Below are positions 53,601 to 62,117 of a stretch of DNA of 64,000 nucleotides, in pieces. Source of the stretch: Crossaster papposus (lineage: Eukaryota > Echinodermata > Asteroidea > Velatida > Solasteridae). The DNA lies in contig JBAIAA010000443.1 in NCBI GenBank assembly GCA_037893245.1, positions 930,001-994,000 on the forward strand, read 5' to 3'. Numbering within the stretch: position 1 is the stretch's first letter; every line of letters begins with the position of its first letter. The position numbers were made by a program, and so were the translations under genes. Under the pieces are notes generated by a model. The model saw nothing but the letters and a program-made list of their open reading frames with translations, made no database searches and was not told the DNA's origin.

Positions 53601-56600
53601 CACACTCAGCAAGCAGAGGGACCCAATGCTAAAAAGTACTACGAGTGCAATTGGGGGGTGAAGTACCAAATACTAAAAATTACTACAGGCATTGCACACA
53701 AGTCAGTGAGAGTACTGCATACTACTTTTTACTACTAGTAGTAAAAAGTAGCATTAGGTAGGGTTAGGGTTAAAGAGGGCATCTGTACGTTTTAAAAACT
53801 GAAAACCCCATGTTGATACAATGTTTTGTTGTCGAGTTATGTAAATTTGTTTAAATACTAACGAAGAACACAGTTCTGATTAAAACAATTTTGGGATTCC
53901 CCGACATCCGACTCATTCCGCTTGATCGTGTTACATATATGTGACCCACTCCACAATAATGGGTATTATGTCACAAAATGTTGAAATTGAGTTATATACA
54001 TGGTTAGAAAGCCCACAGCGTAAGCTTTCATTTCCTCCCGTTCTGGATATATCACTTGTTTGCTTTTGATTACTTTCTTGGAGTTCAAATTACACAACTG
54101 AGAAAACAGGCTTTGAAAAAGCCGGCTTTGTTTTTCACTTTAATCATCAAAATCAAAATTTCTTTGAATGAAACCAGAAGATATTGTTGTTAAAGATGTC
54201 ATTAATGGCAAAAATCCAATTTTGATGAAATGTTTACCCTCTCAACTTTTAGTGGGCCATTACATGATAGTGCACAGCGCGACTTAATACATTTTTTTGT
54301 AATGCCGGTCACATATGTTTGTTAGAATATGGCTTTCAATACATACCCATCAAATAAAGTTGATTAAAGCATGAACGTTTTCATTTTAATGCAATTATTG
54401 ATTTAGCTTACTCAAATGTAACATGGGACACCACTCAATCAACGGGTCTCACTCACAAACTTCTAAACTCTTTTGTACTTTTTAAGTACTTATGCCACAA
54501 AATTACCGCACGATCTAGCCTGGGACACCATCACGTTTGGGAACCATGACCCATATCATTTGAAAGCCTTTCTTTTTACTCTCTAAGTTACTACCATGAT
54601 AATAATCTTTACAGTATTTTTAGTTTAAACAAGAAAAACAAATACATAACCAAAGAATGCCAAAATGTGTGCGTGTCCCAACTTCCTGGAATGACCAATA
54701 TTTGAAATAAGATAAGTAAACAATCCAAACCATAACATTTTCAGGAATTGCTGGACCAAGTGCTTCTTTTATTTCACATGTCTCCCCAATACCATGTCTT
54801 TCCCTAATTTCCCACCCACCTTTTCAGCGTAGACCTTCATCTCCTGCGGCTTGGTGAAGAACAGCATCCTAGCCGCCTCATTGAAGGCTACCCTCTCGTA
54901 GGCCTTGTCTACACAGGCCGCGATCTCGTCTCGGATTGTCAGTAGCAGGATGTCGATAAAGAAGTTGTAGCTCTCGGCGGGGACGTTGCCCCTTGCAAGA
55001 AATACCTGTTGGAAGATTAGAGTTGGCGGCAGGTGGGAATTTACTATCAACTGTTTAACCCTAATTCTACTAAAATACAACAGGATTAAACTAGTTCCAT
55101 TAAAACCTTTTGTGATTCAGCAGGCAAGTTGTTTTTACATATGTGAGGGGTTCTGGCAAAATGAGACGGAATTGACTGGGCAGAAGTTAAAAATTAGGGT
55201 TTTCAGGTTTAAAAAAAAAGAGGATAAAATTCTACTAACATGTACAATGCTATTTGTTGTGCTTCAATCGCACATTTCATTAACAAGTTATGGATGTTTA
55301 AAGTTTGCATATGTCGCAAAAGTAAAAAATTGAGAAACCTTAAAACATCTTATTTTGCCAGAACGCCTCACATATGTGACTGGCTCTACAAAAATGGGTA
55401 TTATGTCGCAAAATAAGAAATTGAGTTATATACATGGTTAAAACACCCACAACATAAGCTTTCATTTGGTATAAAATATAGCTCCATAGCCCCTCTCGTT
55501 TTTGAGATATGACATGTTTACATATTGATTACTTCCTTGGAGTTCAAAATATACAACTGAGAAAACAGGCTTTGAAATAGCCGGCTCAGTTGTACTACCA
55601 CAGAACTATGCACACAAAATGGTATTTTTTTCGACTTTATTCATCAAAATCAAGATTTCTTTGAATGAAACCTGTAACTATAGGTAATAAAGATGTCATT
55701 CATGACAAACAATGAAAATCACCTTTTGATGAAATGTTTACCCTCTCAACGTTGAGCGGGCCATTACATGATAGTGCACAGCGCGACTTAATACATCTTT
55801 TCGTATAACGCCTCACATATATTCCGAAAAGCATTCGGAATCGCATTCTGTTGAGTTATTGGTAAATAATGCCAAGTTGGACTCTGTTGGATCCAACAGC
55901 AAACAGAAATATAAGACAGGGTTAGTTTCTGTTGGATGGCCCATGTGCATGGCACATGTATGCTGTGTAGGGTGTTCTATACTCTACAGCAAAAATTGTC
56001 ATTTGGGACACAGCAATGGGTCAAGGCTGGACTACTGTATTTTTTGCCAGGTAAGTATTACTGACCTGTATTGCCACTATTAGTATTTTGTAGTTGGCAG
56101 TATCTGTACTCTGTCAGTACACACCCAATCGTCAGTCACAGAGAGACCCAGTGCTACAAAATACTAAGTAGTATTCTGTAGTACGCAGTTCTTTAGCCCA
56201 AAGTAAGGCCTAGGGGGTTAAGATTAATAAAGGGTTGGCGGTTTAGCTAACCTTGTTGTAGCTTCCTTCCATGAGGTACTGCTCCATAGATACAGGATGC
56301 TTGATGTAAATATTGTTCTGGATTTCTTTGGCTGGTAGCAGTTCCAGCTCCTGTTGAAACAAAAATACCCCAGTAAATACCACAACAATTATTTATTGTT
56401 TTAACCAGTTCGCGCTGGAGAGCGTACCAGTATACGCAAAGTTTTCCCCAGATTCAAAACGGATGACGCATAAACACGTCACGAGCAAGGCTGGAAAATG
56501 TCTGTCAGCAGCGAGCATGGAGGAAAATGCGTGGGTGTGCTTCCCGGTACCATCGGCCTGAATCCGCCTTGGATCAAGTTTCGTTAAAATTAATCCCACG

Positions 56601-59600
56601 CCTTAGCTCGGTGATGTTAACCATTTCGCGCCGGGCGGAAATACCGAGCGCGTGACACGGAGCCGGGCTAGTTTAGCCTGACCTGCACGCTCCAGTGACT
56701 CCATTGAATTGCGCCCGGAAATAAACGGCCCCATTGTTTGGTCTTGCGTAATCCGCTCTTTGTTACCGAGTCTAGACAATCCTCCAGCACTATAAAATTT
56801 ATATAATTTTCGATGCCCGAAACTGGGCACCCGGCTGCGTGGTATCGGGAAAAATGCCCGATTTCGGGTAGCCCGGCGCCAAGTGGTTAAAATAATCCCG
56901 GCGCGAACTGGGTAAGACTGCCCAACTGACAACAAAAACCAGCTGAGAACAGTTACGCCACAATATATTGCGTAAGCTGTGCCACTTTTTTGGGCTGCGC
57001 AATATTTCACTTACGACAGTTTCACAAAAGGTTGACACTGCATAAGTCCACGGCTTACTCAACAAAAAATGGTGTAGCTTGCGCAGTCAATTGAGGTGGC
57101 GTAAGACATGTGGCGTAGCGATTGTTTTGTCAGCTAATCAACTTATTAAGCTTGATAAAAGACACTCAAAGCTTTATGATTGAAGTAAAAAAATTGTTAT
57201 TTTACCAGTAACATAATTTGTCTTGTTGCCGCCCGATTCCGTGGAAAGTTGGTCGAAACTATTTTCAAAATGGCAGGCGGAGGTGATTCCACGATGATTT
57301 TGTGAAAGAACACTTTTGAAAAGCTTTGCACTTTTCATTAAATCGGCTGCAGTTCGTATAAGATAACAAAATCCACTTTAAAGTGTGTGTACAACACCAA
57401 ACAAGCTTGCGACATTCAAAACCAACGGGTATGTTGTAGATAGAGAATAGGGTTTGATAGGGTTTCTAGAAATAATTGTTGGTGACATTATGATGAAGAT
57501 GACACAACGCAACACAAATTTTGTTTAAAAGGCGATTAATATGATGTACAGTGAACAAGCAAAACTGCGCTGATTGTGAGAAAATCATCTTTTCTACCAC
57601 AAGAAACTGTTATTAACTAGTTCGCGCCGGGATTATTTTAACATCACCGAGCCGACGCACTGGATTATTTTAAACGAATTTTGATCTGATAGTACCGGGA
57701 AGCACACCCACGGATTTCCGGCCTTGCTCGCTGCTGACAGACATTTCCGGCCTTGCTCGTGCCGTGTTTATGCGTCATCCGTTTTGAGTTTGGGGATAAT
57801 TTTGCGTTTATATACGTCATCCGGCGCGAACTGGTTAAACAAAATTAAAGTGTTATCAGAGTTGAGAGAAGTATACTTTAGGTTGACAAAGTCGTTTTGG
57901 AATGATAAACAATGCATCCTTGGCACGAATTGGACCGAAAGTTAAGAGGGGCTCGTTACTACACAATTGCCACCATCTCTGTGTTAGACTAGGCTTAAAG
58001 ATTTAACGAAAACTGTATGTACTGACCGTGTGAAACTCAGCGAGTCTGTTCTGTGCGAGTAATCTGAGTAGATTCAAGCCCAGAAGCTGGTACTTGTAGG
58101 ACGATTCTGGCAGCTCTTCCCTAAAACAGAGACAAAAAGCAGGTATCCCCCTGAATCGACTGCAAAGTTAGAGCAGGTTGCCAAGTCAATATTGTGTTGG
58201 CACTAACATTTTAAGGTCCTCAGTGAATGAAGTATGCTTCGGAGTGAGATTTGAGGAACTGGAAATTCTATAAAATACTTTTTCTTTGGGTTTGCTGGTC
58301 ACTGCTTCTGAATGTCATCGGCAACGACTCAACCCAAAGCAGTGCTTGGTGGAGAATTTTGGAGGATGAGGCAATGGTCATCCCTCAACTTAACAAATGC
58401 AAAAAATTACTGATTTTGAAAGATTGATGCTGAATCAAATTTTAACAGGGTAGCAATTGGAGGATTTTGCAGGACTGAGGATGGTTCCTAGCCAAAAGGC
58501 AGGCCTCAACCTCTACAGCGGCCACCAGCGGCCATTGCCGCGATGCCCCAGCGAATTGCCGTGAAGCCCCTTGGCCATCGTGCCCCTTTTCATTGATTCC
58601 ATCATATTATGTAGTCGAAAGTGTTATTAAAAATAATGTTAACATTGTGAGCCATAGAGGGTGTAGGGTGCCGTGGCCGAGTGGATAAGAACACCGAACT
58701 GAAGCTCTGGTGTTTCTGTTCAGCAGAGTGTGGGTTCGAGTCCCGGTCGTGACACTTGTGTCACTGAGCAAGACACTTAACTATAATTGCTTCTCCCCAC
58801 CCAGGGGTAAAATGGGTACCTGTGAGGGCAGAGATGGTTATTGTGATTGATTTAGCCTAGTAGCGCATATATTGCAGCACAGGCTGTATACTCCCCAGGG
58901 AGCTGAGATGGTTTAAGGATTGAAAATGTCCCAGTGACCAGGGGTAATAATGTTGAAAGCGCTTTGAGATGCCCTTCGGGTGTGAAAAGCGCTATATAAA
59001 TCCAAGATATTATTATTATTATTATTATAGATCAAATTGTTTCGACGTACGTAGCGTACGCTCTCCCGCGCACTAGTTTTAATAAATGCTGCTTGCGCCA
59101 TGCATCGCGCAAGTACTTGCAGAGGAGAACGTGGCATGGCAACCATATCAAACATAGTTGAGTTGTTTACTACTAAAAACACGGTACCAGACTACTCATG
59201 TATAGACTGGCCAACAATAATTCGCGATTAATGCAAAACAATATGGCGGACCAAGTCTGCGCAGACGCGGCGTGCAAAGCTCGTCGCACCGAACAACATA
59301 GGGCACTAGCAGAGCGCCCTCTGTTGTTCGGTGCGACGAGCTGTGCACGCCTGCGCAGACTTGTTCCGCCATAATGTTTTGCGTTTATCGCGAATATTTT
59401 TAACGAAGATTTAGAGAAAAATTACACGAGACGGAACCACGGAAAAGTCCTAATTATATGAACGAGCATGCCGAATTTGAGACCGAATGATTATGAAATC
59501 GTGTTTTTTTTGCACTGATGGACGTGGGGCCAGCCGGCCATAGACTAGGGCTAGGCATAAGCATGCACGTTTACATAGGCGAATGATTTGGCGTTAGGGG

Positions 59601-62117
59601 GATTCGTTTAAAATTTTCATAATCATATTTACGTTTACATAGGCCAATTATTTGCCTTTTTTTGGGGGGGGGGGGGGGGGTCGTTTTAAATTTTTATAAT
59701 CATATTTATTTCTAAGAATATTTGTTTTTAGGAATTTTATATTCAAAACTTCAAGGTTTAATTTTTTTTTTGGGGGGAGAGGGTCGACTCGGAGAGTTGG
59801 GGCGGTGGTGATCCGGGGATGAACAAATAACAGTTTGAAAATGGCCTTGGTGCCCCTTTCATTTTTGGAGCCTTTGAGGCCAAGTGGCCTTGACCCTCTG
59901 AAGCTTAAGGTTGAGGCCTGCAAAAGGGCCAAGGAGTTTAGGGTTAATAGATAATCGGCATTGTTATATCGTGTGCTTGGAAAGTGTAATTGGATTGGCC
60001 TAGAACGATCACGTGTCCAGTCTGTAGAAATGCATGACACACTCCCAAAGTGATATGTGACCTGGCACCACGTAATGAGCGGAAAGTCGCAAATGGCCAA
60101 ATCGAGTTATTGGCCAAAACATCAATTTTTCAAGTGACAGGTCGGTTTCGAGTTGTTAACGTTTTTACATACAAAATAACCTTTATTATCATATCCCAAA
60201 ATTGTATAGCTCAATTAAAACTCTAAACGTTTTATTTTTGTGGCTGAATTGCCCCGAGTGATAGTAAACATGTAGTTGCCACGGTTCACAGACTTTGAAC
60301 CCTGTTTTCTCAAAACAAGGAATCATGACTTCAGCAATTTTAAAAGAGTATAGCGGCGGCTATGAATAAGCTACAGCAACACACAATACATCATTTGCAA
60401 GCTTAGGACTTCTTCTTTCTAGAAATGTAATAATGTTAACTTTTTAATTTTCTGACTTTCCACCCATTTTGTGGTGCCAGGTCAATATCGAATGTGTGCT
60501 ATGATAATGATGATGTCAGCTGTATAATTGGGTTTGAGTCCCACATTGCCAAGCCTGTAATTTGTATTTCTTTCTCACTATCATTTGGGCAAATGGACAG
60601 CACTCCTAAATTGAAAATGAAGTTGTTAAACCTTGGCAAAACCTACTGTACAATTACAAATAAACTGTGTTATTAGTCTTAATACGATCTCTCTTCTCAA
60701 ACTCATGCATACTCACCTGTAGTCAAAGTAGTATGGCTTGAGTTGTGCCATGTAGCGTTCAAAGGACTGAATATCGCCCTTTAAAACGCTCCATTGTACA
60801 CCAATTTCCAGAATGTCGCCTAACAATGAAAAAATCAAAACAAAACAATTATCCTCATAATTTGTTTACATGGTGGCAATTGGAGGATTTTGCAGGAATG
60901 AGGATGTTTCTTAGAAGGGCCTATTAACCAGTTCGGGCCGGATGATATAAACCTGAGTTTTCCCCAGATTCAAAACAGCTGACGCCTAAACACGTCACGG
61001 CCCGAAATGTCTGTCAGCAACGAGCAAGGCCGGAAATGCGTGGGTGTGCTTCCCGGTACTATCGGCCTGAACCCGCTTAGGATCAAGTTTCGTTAAAAAT
61101 AATGCCCTTCCGCTCGGTGATGTTAAAATAATCCTCGGGCGAACTGGTTAAAGGTTACAAAAGGAAAGAGCATGATGTGATTTTGCATTCAAAGCGGACA
61201 CGGTCCTTAGCAGGATGTGATTTCAACAAAAGATTTCCAAAATCACATGCAAATGCTCCAGATTCACATCCTTAGTCTAAATTCACAAAACCCGGTGTTG
61301 GAGTTTGACTTGATGGGGATGGTTAGGGTTAACCTCTAAAATCCTCCAAAACTCCTTTTTGAAAAATGCAGGATTTTGTTTTTTTGCCACTGGAGTCTGG
61401 ATGATAATGCAGGATCCAGGTCATAAGGCCTACACTAATGCTGGATGATTTTGAAGGATTGAGGTTGCTTGGGTATTTATCCAAATGAGGATTTTTGATG
61501 ATTGATGATATTTGTTACTTTGTACTTTTACATTATATGCTCTATGCACATTCTCCATAGAGCTTCAGTCAAGGTGTACCGGTAAGTTACATGTATGTGT
61601 CAATGATAGGAAATGTTTGAAAACTAAAGGGTCGTGAGTGCAGACCCTTGTTGTACTTAGCAGCTGTTTGTTCCATGTAATTCACCAGTAATAATTAAAT
61701 ATTGTAGAATTTTGCAGGATTTAAGTAAAAACTATGTGAAATGTATGTATGTGGTACCAGTATCAGACCACTGAGAAGATCAGTCTGGTCAAACAGAGGA
61801 ACATGCACAAGTCTAGTCTTAGTCTTCCAAATGAAACCACCTGACTTTACTCTCAGGTTCAAAATGTTTTAGAAAATTCTCCTTTAAAAATGGATTTGAG
61901 ACTTCAAACGTGGCTGGTGAAATACAGAGGACCTCTTCTTTGGCCTGATGAAACGTTTAGAGAATGTTATCAGCTAAAAAGTGAGTGAAGTTTTCCTGAA
62001 CTTGTGTGCATAAATGTCAGCACTCCATGGCCCTGTCTGCTTACGTGCTATGATCAGTTCTTGCTTGGACGGCTTGCTACCAGCTATTGGTAGGAATGAC
62101 AAATTCAACAAGGCAAT
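50567..62117 (-). CDS. PSMD8: 26S proteasome non-ATPase regulatory subunit 8 (Rpn12), 5'-partial
   Basis: Six minus-strand exons join in frame: 62117-62045, 60819-60717, 58120-58027, 56350-56252, 55005-54820 and 50698-50567, giving 228 residues and a TAG stop. Rpn12 is a PCI-domain subunit of the 19S lid whose incorporation completes the lid. The sequence matches human PSMD8 over its length: [78 protein letters not shown] and the C-terminal YARELEMIV. Human PSMD8 has about 27 residues before the first block seen here, so only the first exon is missing, probably to the right of 62117 or past the window edge. The gene converges on PSMC6 with 3.9 kb between stops. Confidence 0.95.
50836..51185 (+). 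mobile_element. TTAA-associated MITE, family 3
   Basis: TTAA at 50832-50835, ends AGGTAGTATACACCATT and AATGGTGTATCCTACCT, right flank TTTA (one change from TTAA). Best-preserved copy of the family in the window. Confidence 0.75.
51902..52102 (-). mobile_element. TTAA-flanked MITE, family 1
   Basis: TTAA at 51898-51901 and 52103-52106; ends CCAGTTCGCGCTGG and GGCGCGAACTGT. Reverse orientation; about 40 bp shorter than the copy at 4503. Confidence 0.78.
52456..52575. mobile_element. Fold-back MITE (GGTAATAAC...GTTATTACC)
   Basis: GGTAATAACAGTGCGATGACC and CGGTTATTACTGCG are mirrored by GAGTAATAACCGGG and CTTCGCACCGTTATTACC. Confidence 0.6.
53348..53769 (+). mobile_element. 422-bp TTAA-delimited element with CCCTAACCC ends
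   Basis: TTAA at 53344-53347 and 53770-53773. Left end CCCTAACCCCCTAGG, right end GGTAGGGTTAGGG, so CCCTAACCC is inverted. The interior repeats AGTACT, AATACTA and GTAGCA words and contains a 30-bp perfect palindrome at 53722-53751. The left 160 bp reoccur inverted at 56058-56217. Confidence 0.65.
53722..53751. repeat. 30-bp perfect palindrome
   Basis: CTACTTTTTACTACT and its exact complement meet with no spacer. Confidence 0.85.
53941..54312 (+). mobile_element. MITE with GTGAC / GTCAC ends
   Basis: ATATGTGACCCACTCCAC and ATAATGGGTATTATGTC at the left, GCCGGTCACATATG at the right. The interior closely matches 55376-55816 (GAAAACAGGCTTTGAAA, TTTACCCTCTCAAC, GATAGTGCACAGCGCGAC). Confidence 0.7.
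54820..55005 (-). CDS. PSMD8: PSMD8 exon: PCI/winged-helix region
   Basis: Acceptor CCAACAG and donor GTGGGT on the minus strand. 62 codons in phase 0: [20 protein letters not shown], then [20 protein letters not shown] and [17 protein letters not shown]. Confidence 0.96.
55376..55816 (+). mobile_element. MITE, second copy of the 53941 family
   Basis: Same orientation and interior as 53941-54312, about 70 bp longer in the middle; starts GTGACTGGCTC and ends CGCCTCACATAT. It fills most of the 1.2-kb PSMD8 intron between the exons at 54820 and 56252. Confidence 0.7.
56058..56217 (-). repeat. Truncated inverted copy of the 53348 element
   Basis: On the minus strand TTAA (56218-56221) is followed by CCCCCTAGGCC and then about 160 bp matching 53350-53520 (AGAACTGCGTACTACAG, GACTGA(C/T)GATTGGGTGT). 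The other end is absent. Confidence 0.7.
56252..56350 (-). CDS. PSMD8: PSMD8 exon
   Basis: Acceptor TTCAACAG, donor GTTAGC on the minus strand. 33 codons: [20 protein letters not shown] and [13 protein letters not shown]. Confidence 0.95.
56405..56911 (-). mobile_element. TTAA MITE family 1, split by a nested family-2 element
   Basis: Left TTAA at 56401-56404; the right flank is GTAA (56912-56915). The copy is interrupted at its internal TTAA by the 266-bp element at 56621-56886, duplicating TTAA (56617-56620, 56887-56890). Removing the insert leaves the same GATGTTAAAATAATCC as in intact copies. Confidence 0.9.
56621..56886 (-). mobile_element. 266-bp TTAA-flanked MITE, family 2, nested
   Basis: Ends CCATTTCGCGCCGGGC and GGCGCCAAGTGG, TTAA on both sides. 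Appears identical to 49036-49301 in opposite orientation, so transposition was recent. Confidence 0.9.
57617..57834 (+). mobile_element. TTAA-flanked MITE, family 1
   Basis: TTAA at 57613-57616 and 57835-57838; ends CTAGTTCGCGCCGG and CCGGCGCGAACTGG. In the PSMD8 intron between the exons at 56252 and 58027. Confidence 0.8.
58027..58120 (-). CDS. PSMD8: PSMD8 exon
   Basis: Acceptor TGTTTTAG, donor GTCAGT on the minus strand. [20 protein letters not shown] and [11 protein letters not shown], preceded by the last base of a split Arg codon. Confidence 0.94.
58669..59030 (+). mobile_element. tRNA-derived SINE
   Basis: A-box GTGGCCGAGTGGATAAG and B-box GGGTTCGAGTCCCGG are well preserved and properly spaced. 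A body with ACTGAGCAAGACACTTAAC and GTACCTGTGAGGGCAGAG follows. The tail AAAGCGCTTTGAGATGCCC and AAAAGCGCTATATAAATCC with (ATT)n is the widespread 3' signature of many metazoan SINEs. It is opposite in orientation to PSMD8. Confidence 0.85.
59216..59398. mobile_element. Palindromic MITE
   Basis: AATTCGCGATTAATGCAAAAC, TATGGCGGACCAAGTCTGCG and CTCGTCGCACCGAACAAC are mirrored on the right around a loop of about 25 nt containing GGGC-GCCC. Confidence 0.75.
60058..60484. mobile_element. MITE with TGACCTGGCACCAC ends
   Basis: TGACCTGGCACCAC (60058-60071) is perfectly mirrored by GTGGTGCCAGGTCA (60471-60484). GGAAAGTCG and CTGACTTTCC subterminal words are also inverted. The GTGACC end links it to the 32543 and 53941 elements. 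Confidence 0.72.
60717..60819 (-). CDS. PSMD8: PSMD8 exon
   Basis: Acceptor CATTGTTAG, donor GTGAGT on the minus strand. [20 protein letters not shown] and [13 protein letters not shown], with split codons at both ends. Confidence 0.94.
60928..61147 (-). mobile_element. TTAA-flanked MITE, family 1
   Basis: TTAA at 60924-60927 and 61148-61151; ends CCAGTTCGGGCCGG and CGGGCGAACTGG. The right TTAA is followed by 177 bp ending GGTTAGGG at another TTAA (61329-61332). Confidence 0.75.
61152..61500. repeat. TTAA-delimited word-repeat segments
   Basis: 61152-61328 contains repeated AATCACATCC / GGATGTGATTT words and ends GGTTAGGG before TTAA (61329-61332). After this TTAA comes CCTCTAAAATCCTCC and more AATCCTCC/GAGGATTTTT words. 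The ends are not clean inverted repeats. Confidence 0.35.
62045..62117 (-). CDS. PSMD8: PSMD8 first visible exon
   Basis: Acceptor TTCTTGCAG, donor GTAAGC on the minus strand. [20 protein letters not shown] and LIIA, plus the first base of an Arg codon. An upstream exon with the start codon must exist. Confidence 0.92.

Larger units (their letters stand above)
50699..54819 (-). other. PSMD8: PSMD8 intron (4.1 kb)
   Basis: Contains TTAA elements of family 3 (50836-51185) and family 1 (51902-52102), a fold-back at 52456-52575, a CCCTAACCC element (53348-53769) and a GTGACC-ended MITE (53941-54312). No exon is recognised. Confidence 0.65.
58121..60716 (-). other. PSMD8: PSMD8 intron (2.6 kb)
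   Basis: Contains AATCCTCC-type quasi-repeats (58320-58500), an intact-looking SINE (58669-59030), a palindromic MITE (59216-59398), a poly-G tract (59664-59680) and a GACCTGGCACCAC-ended MITE (60058-60484). Confidence 0.65.

Noticed and set aside
53348-53769. Interstitial telomere (TTAGGG) repeat
   Set aside because: Only one or two CCCTAA units occur at each end and they are tied to TTAA, so element termini are more likely.
58669-58750. tRNA gene
   Set aside because: A and B boxes are present, but the sequence does not fold as a full tRNA and is followed by a SINE body and tail.
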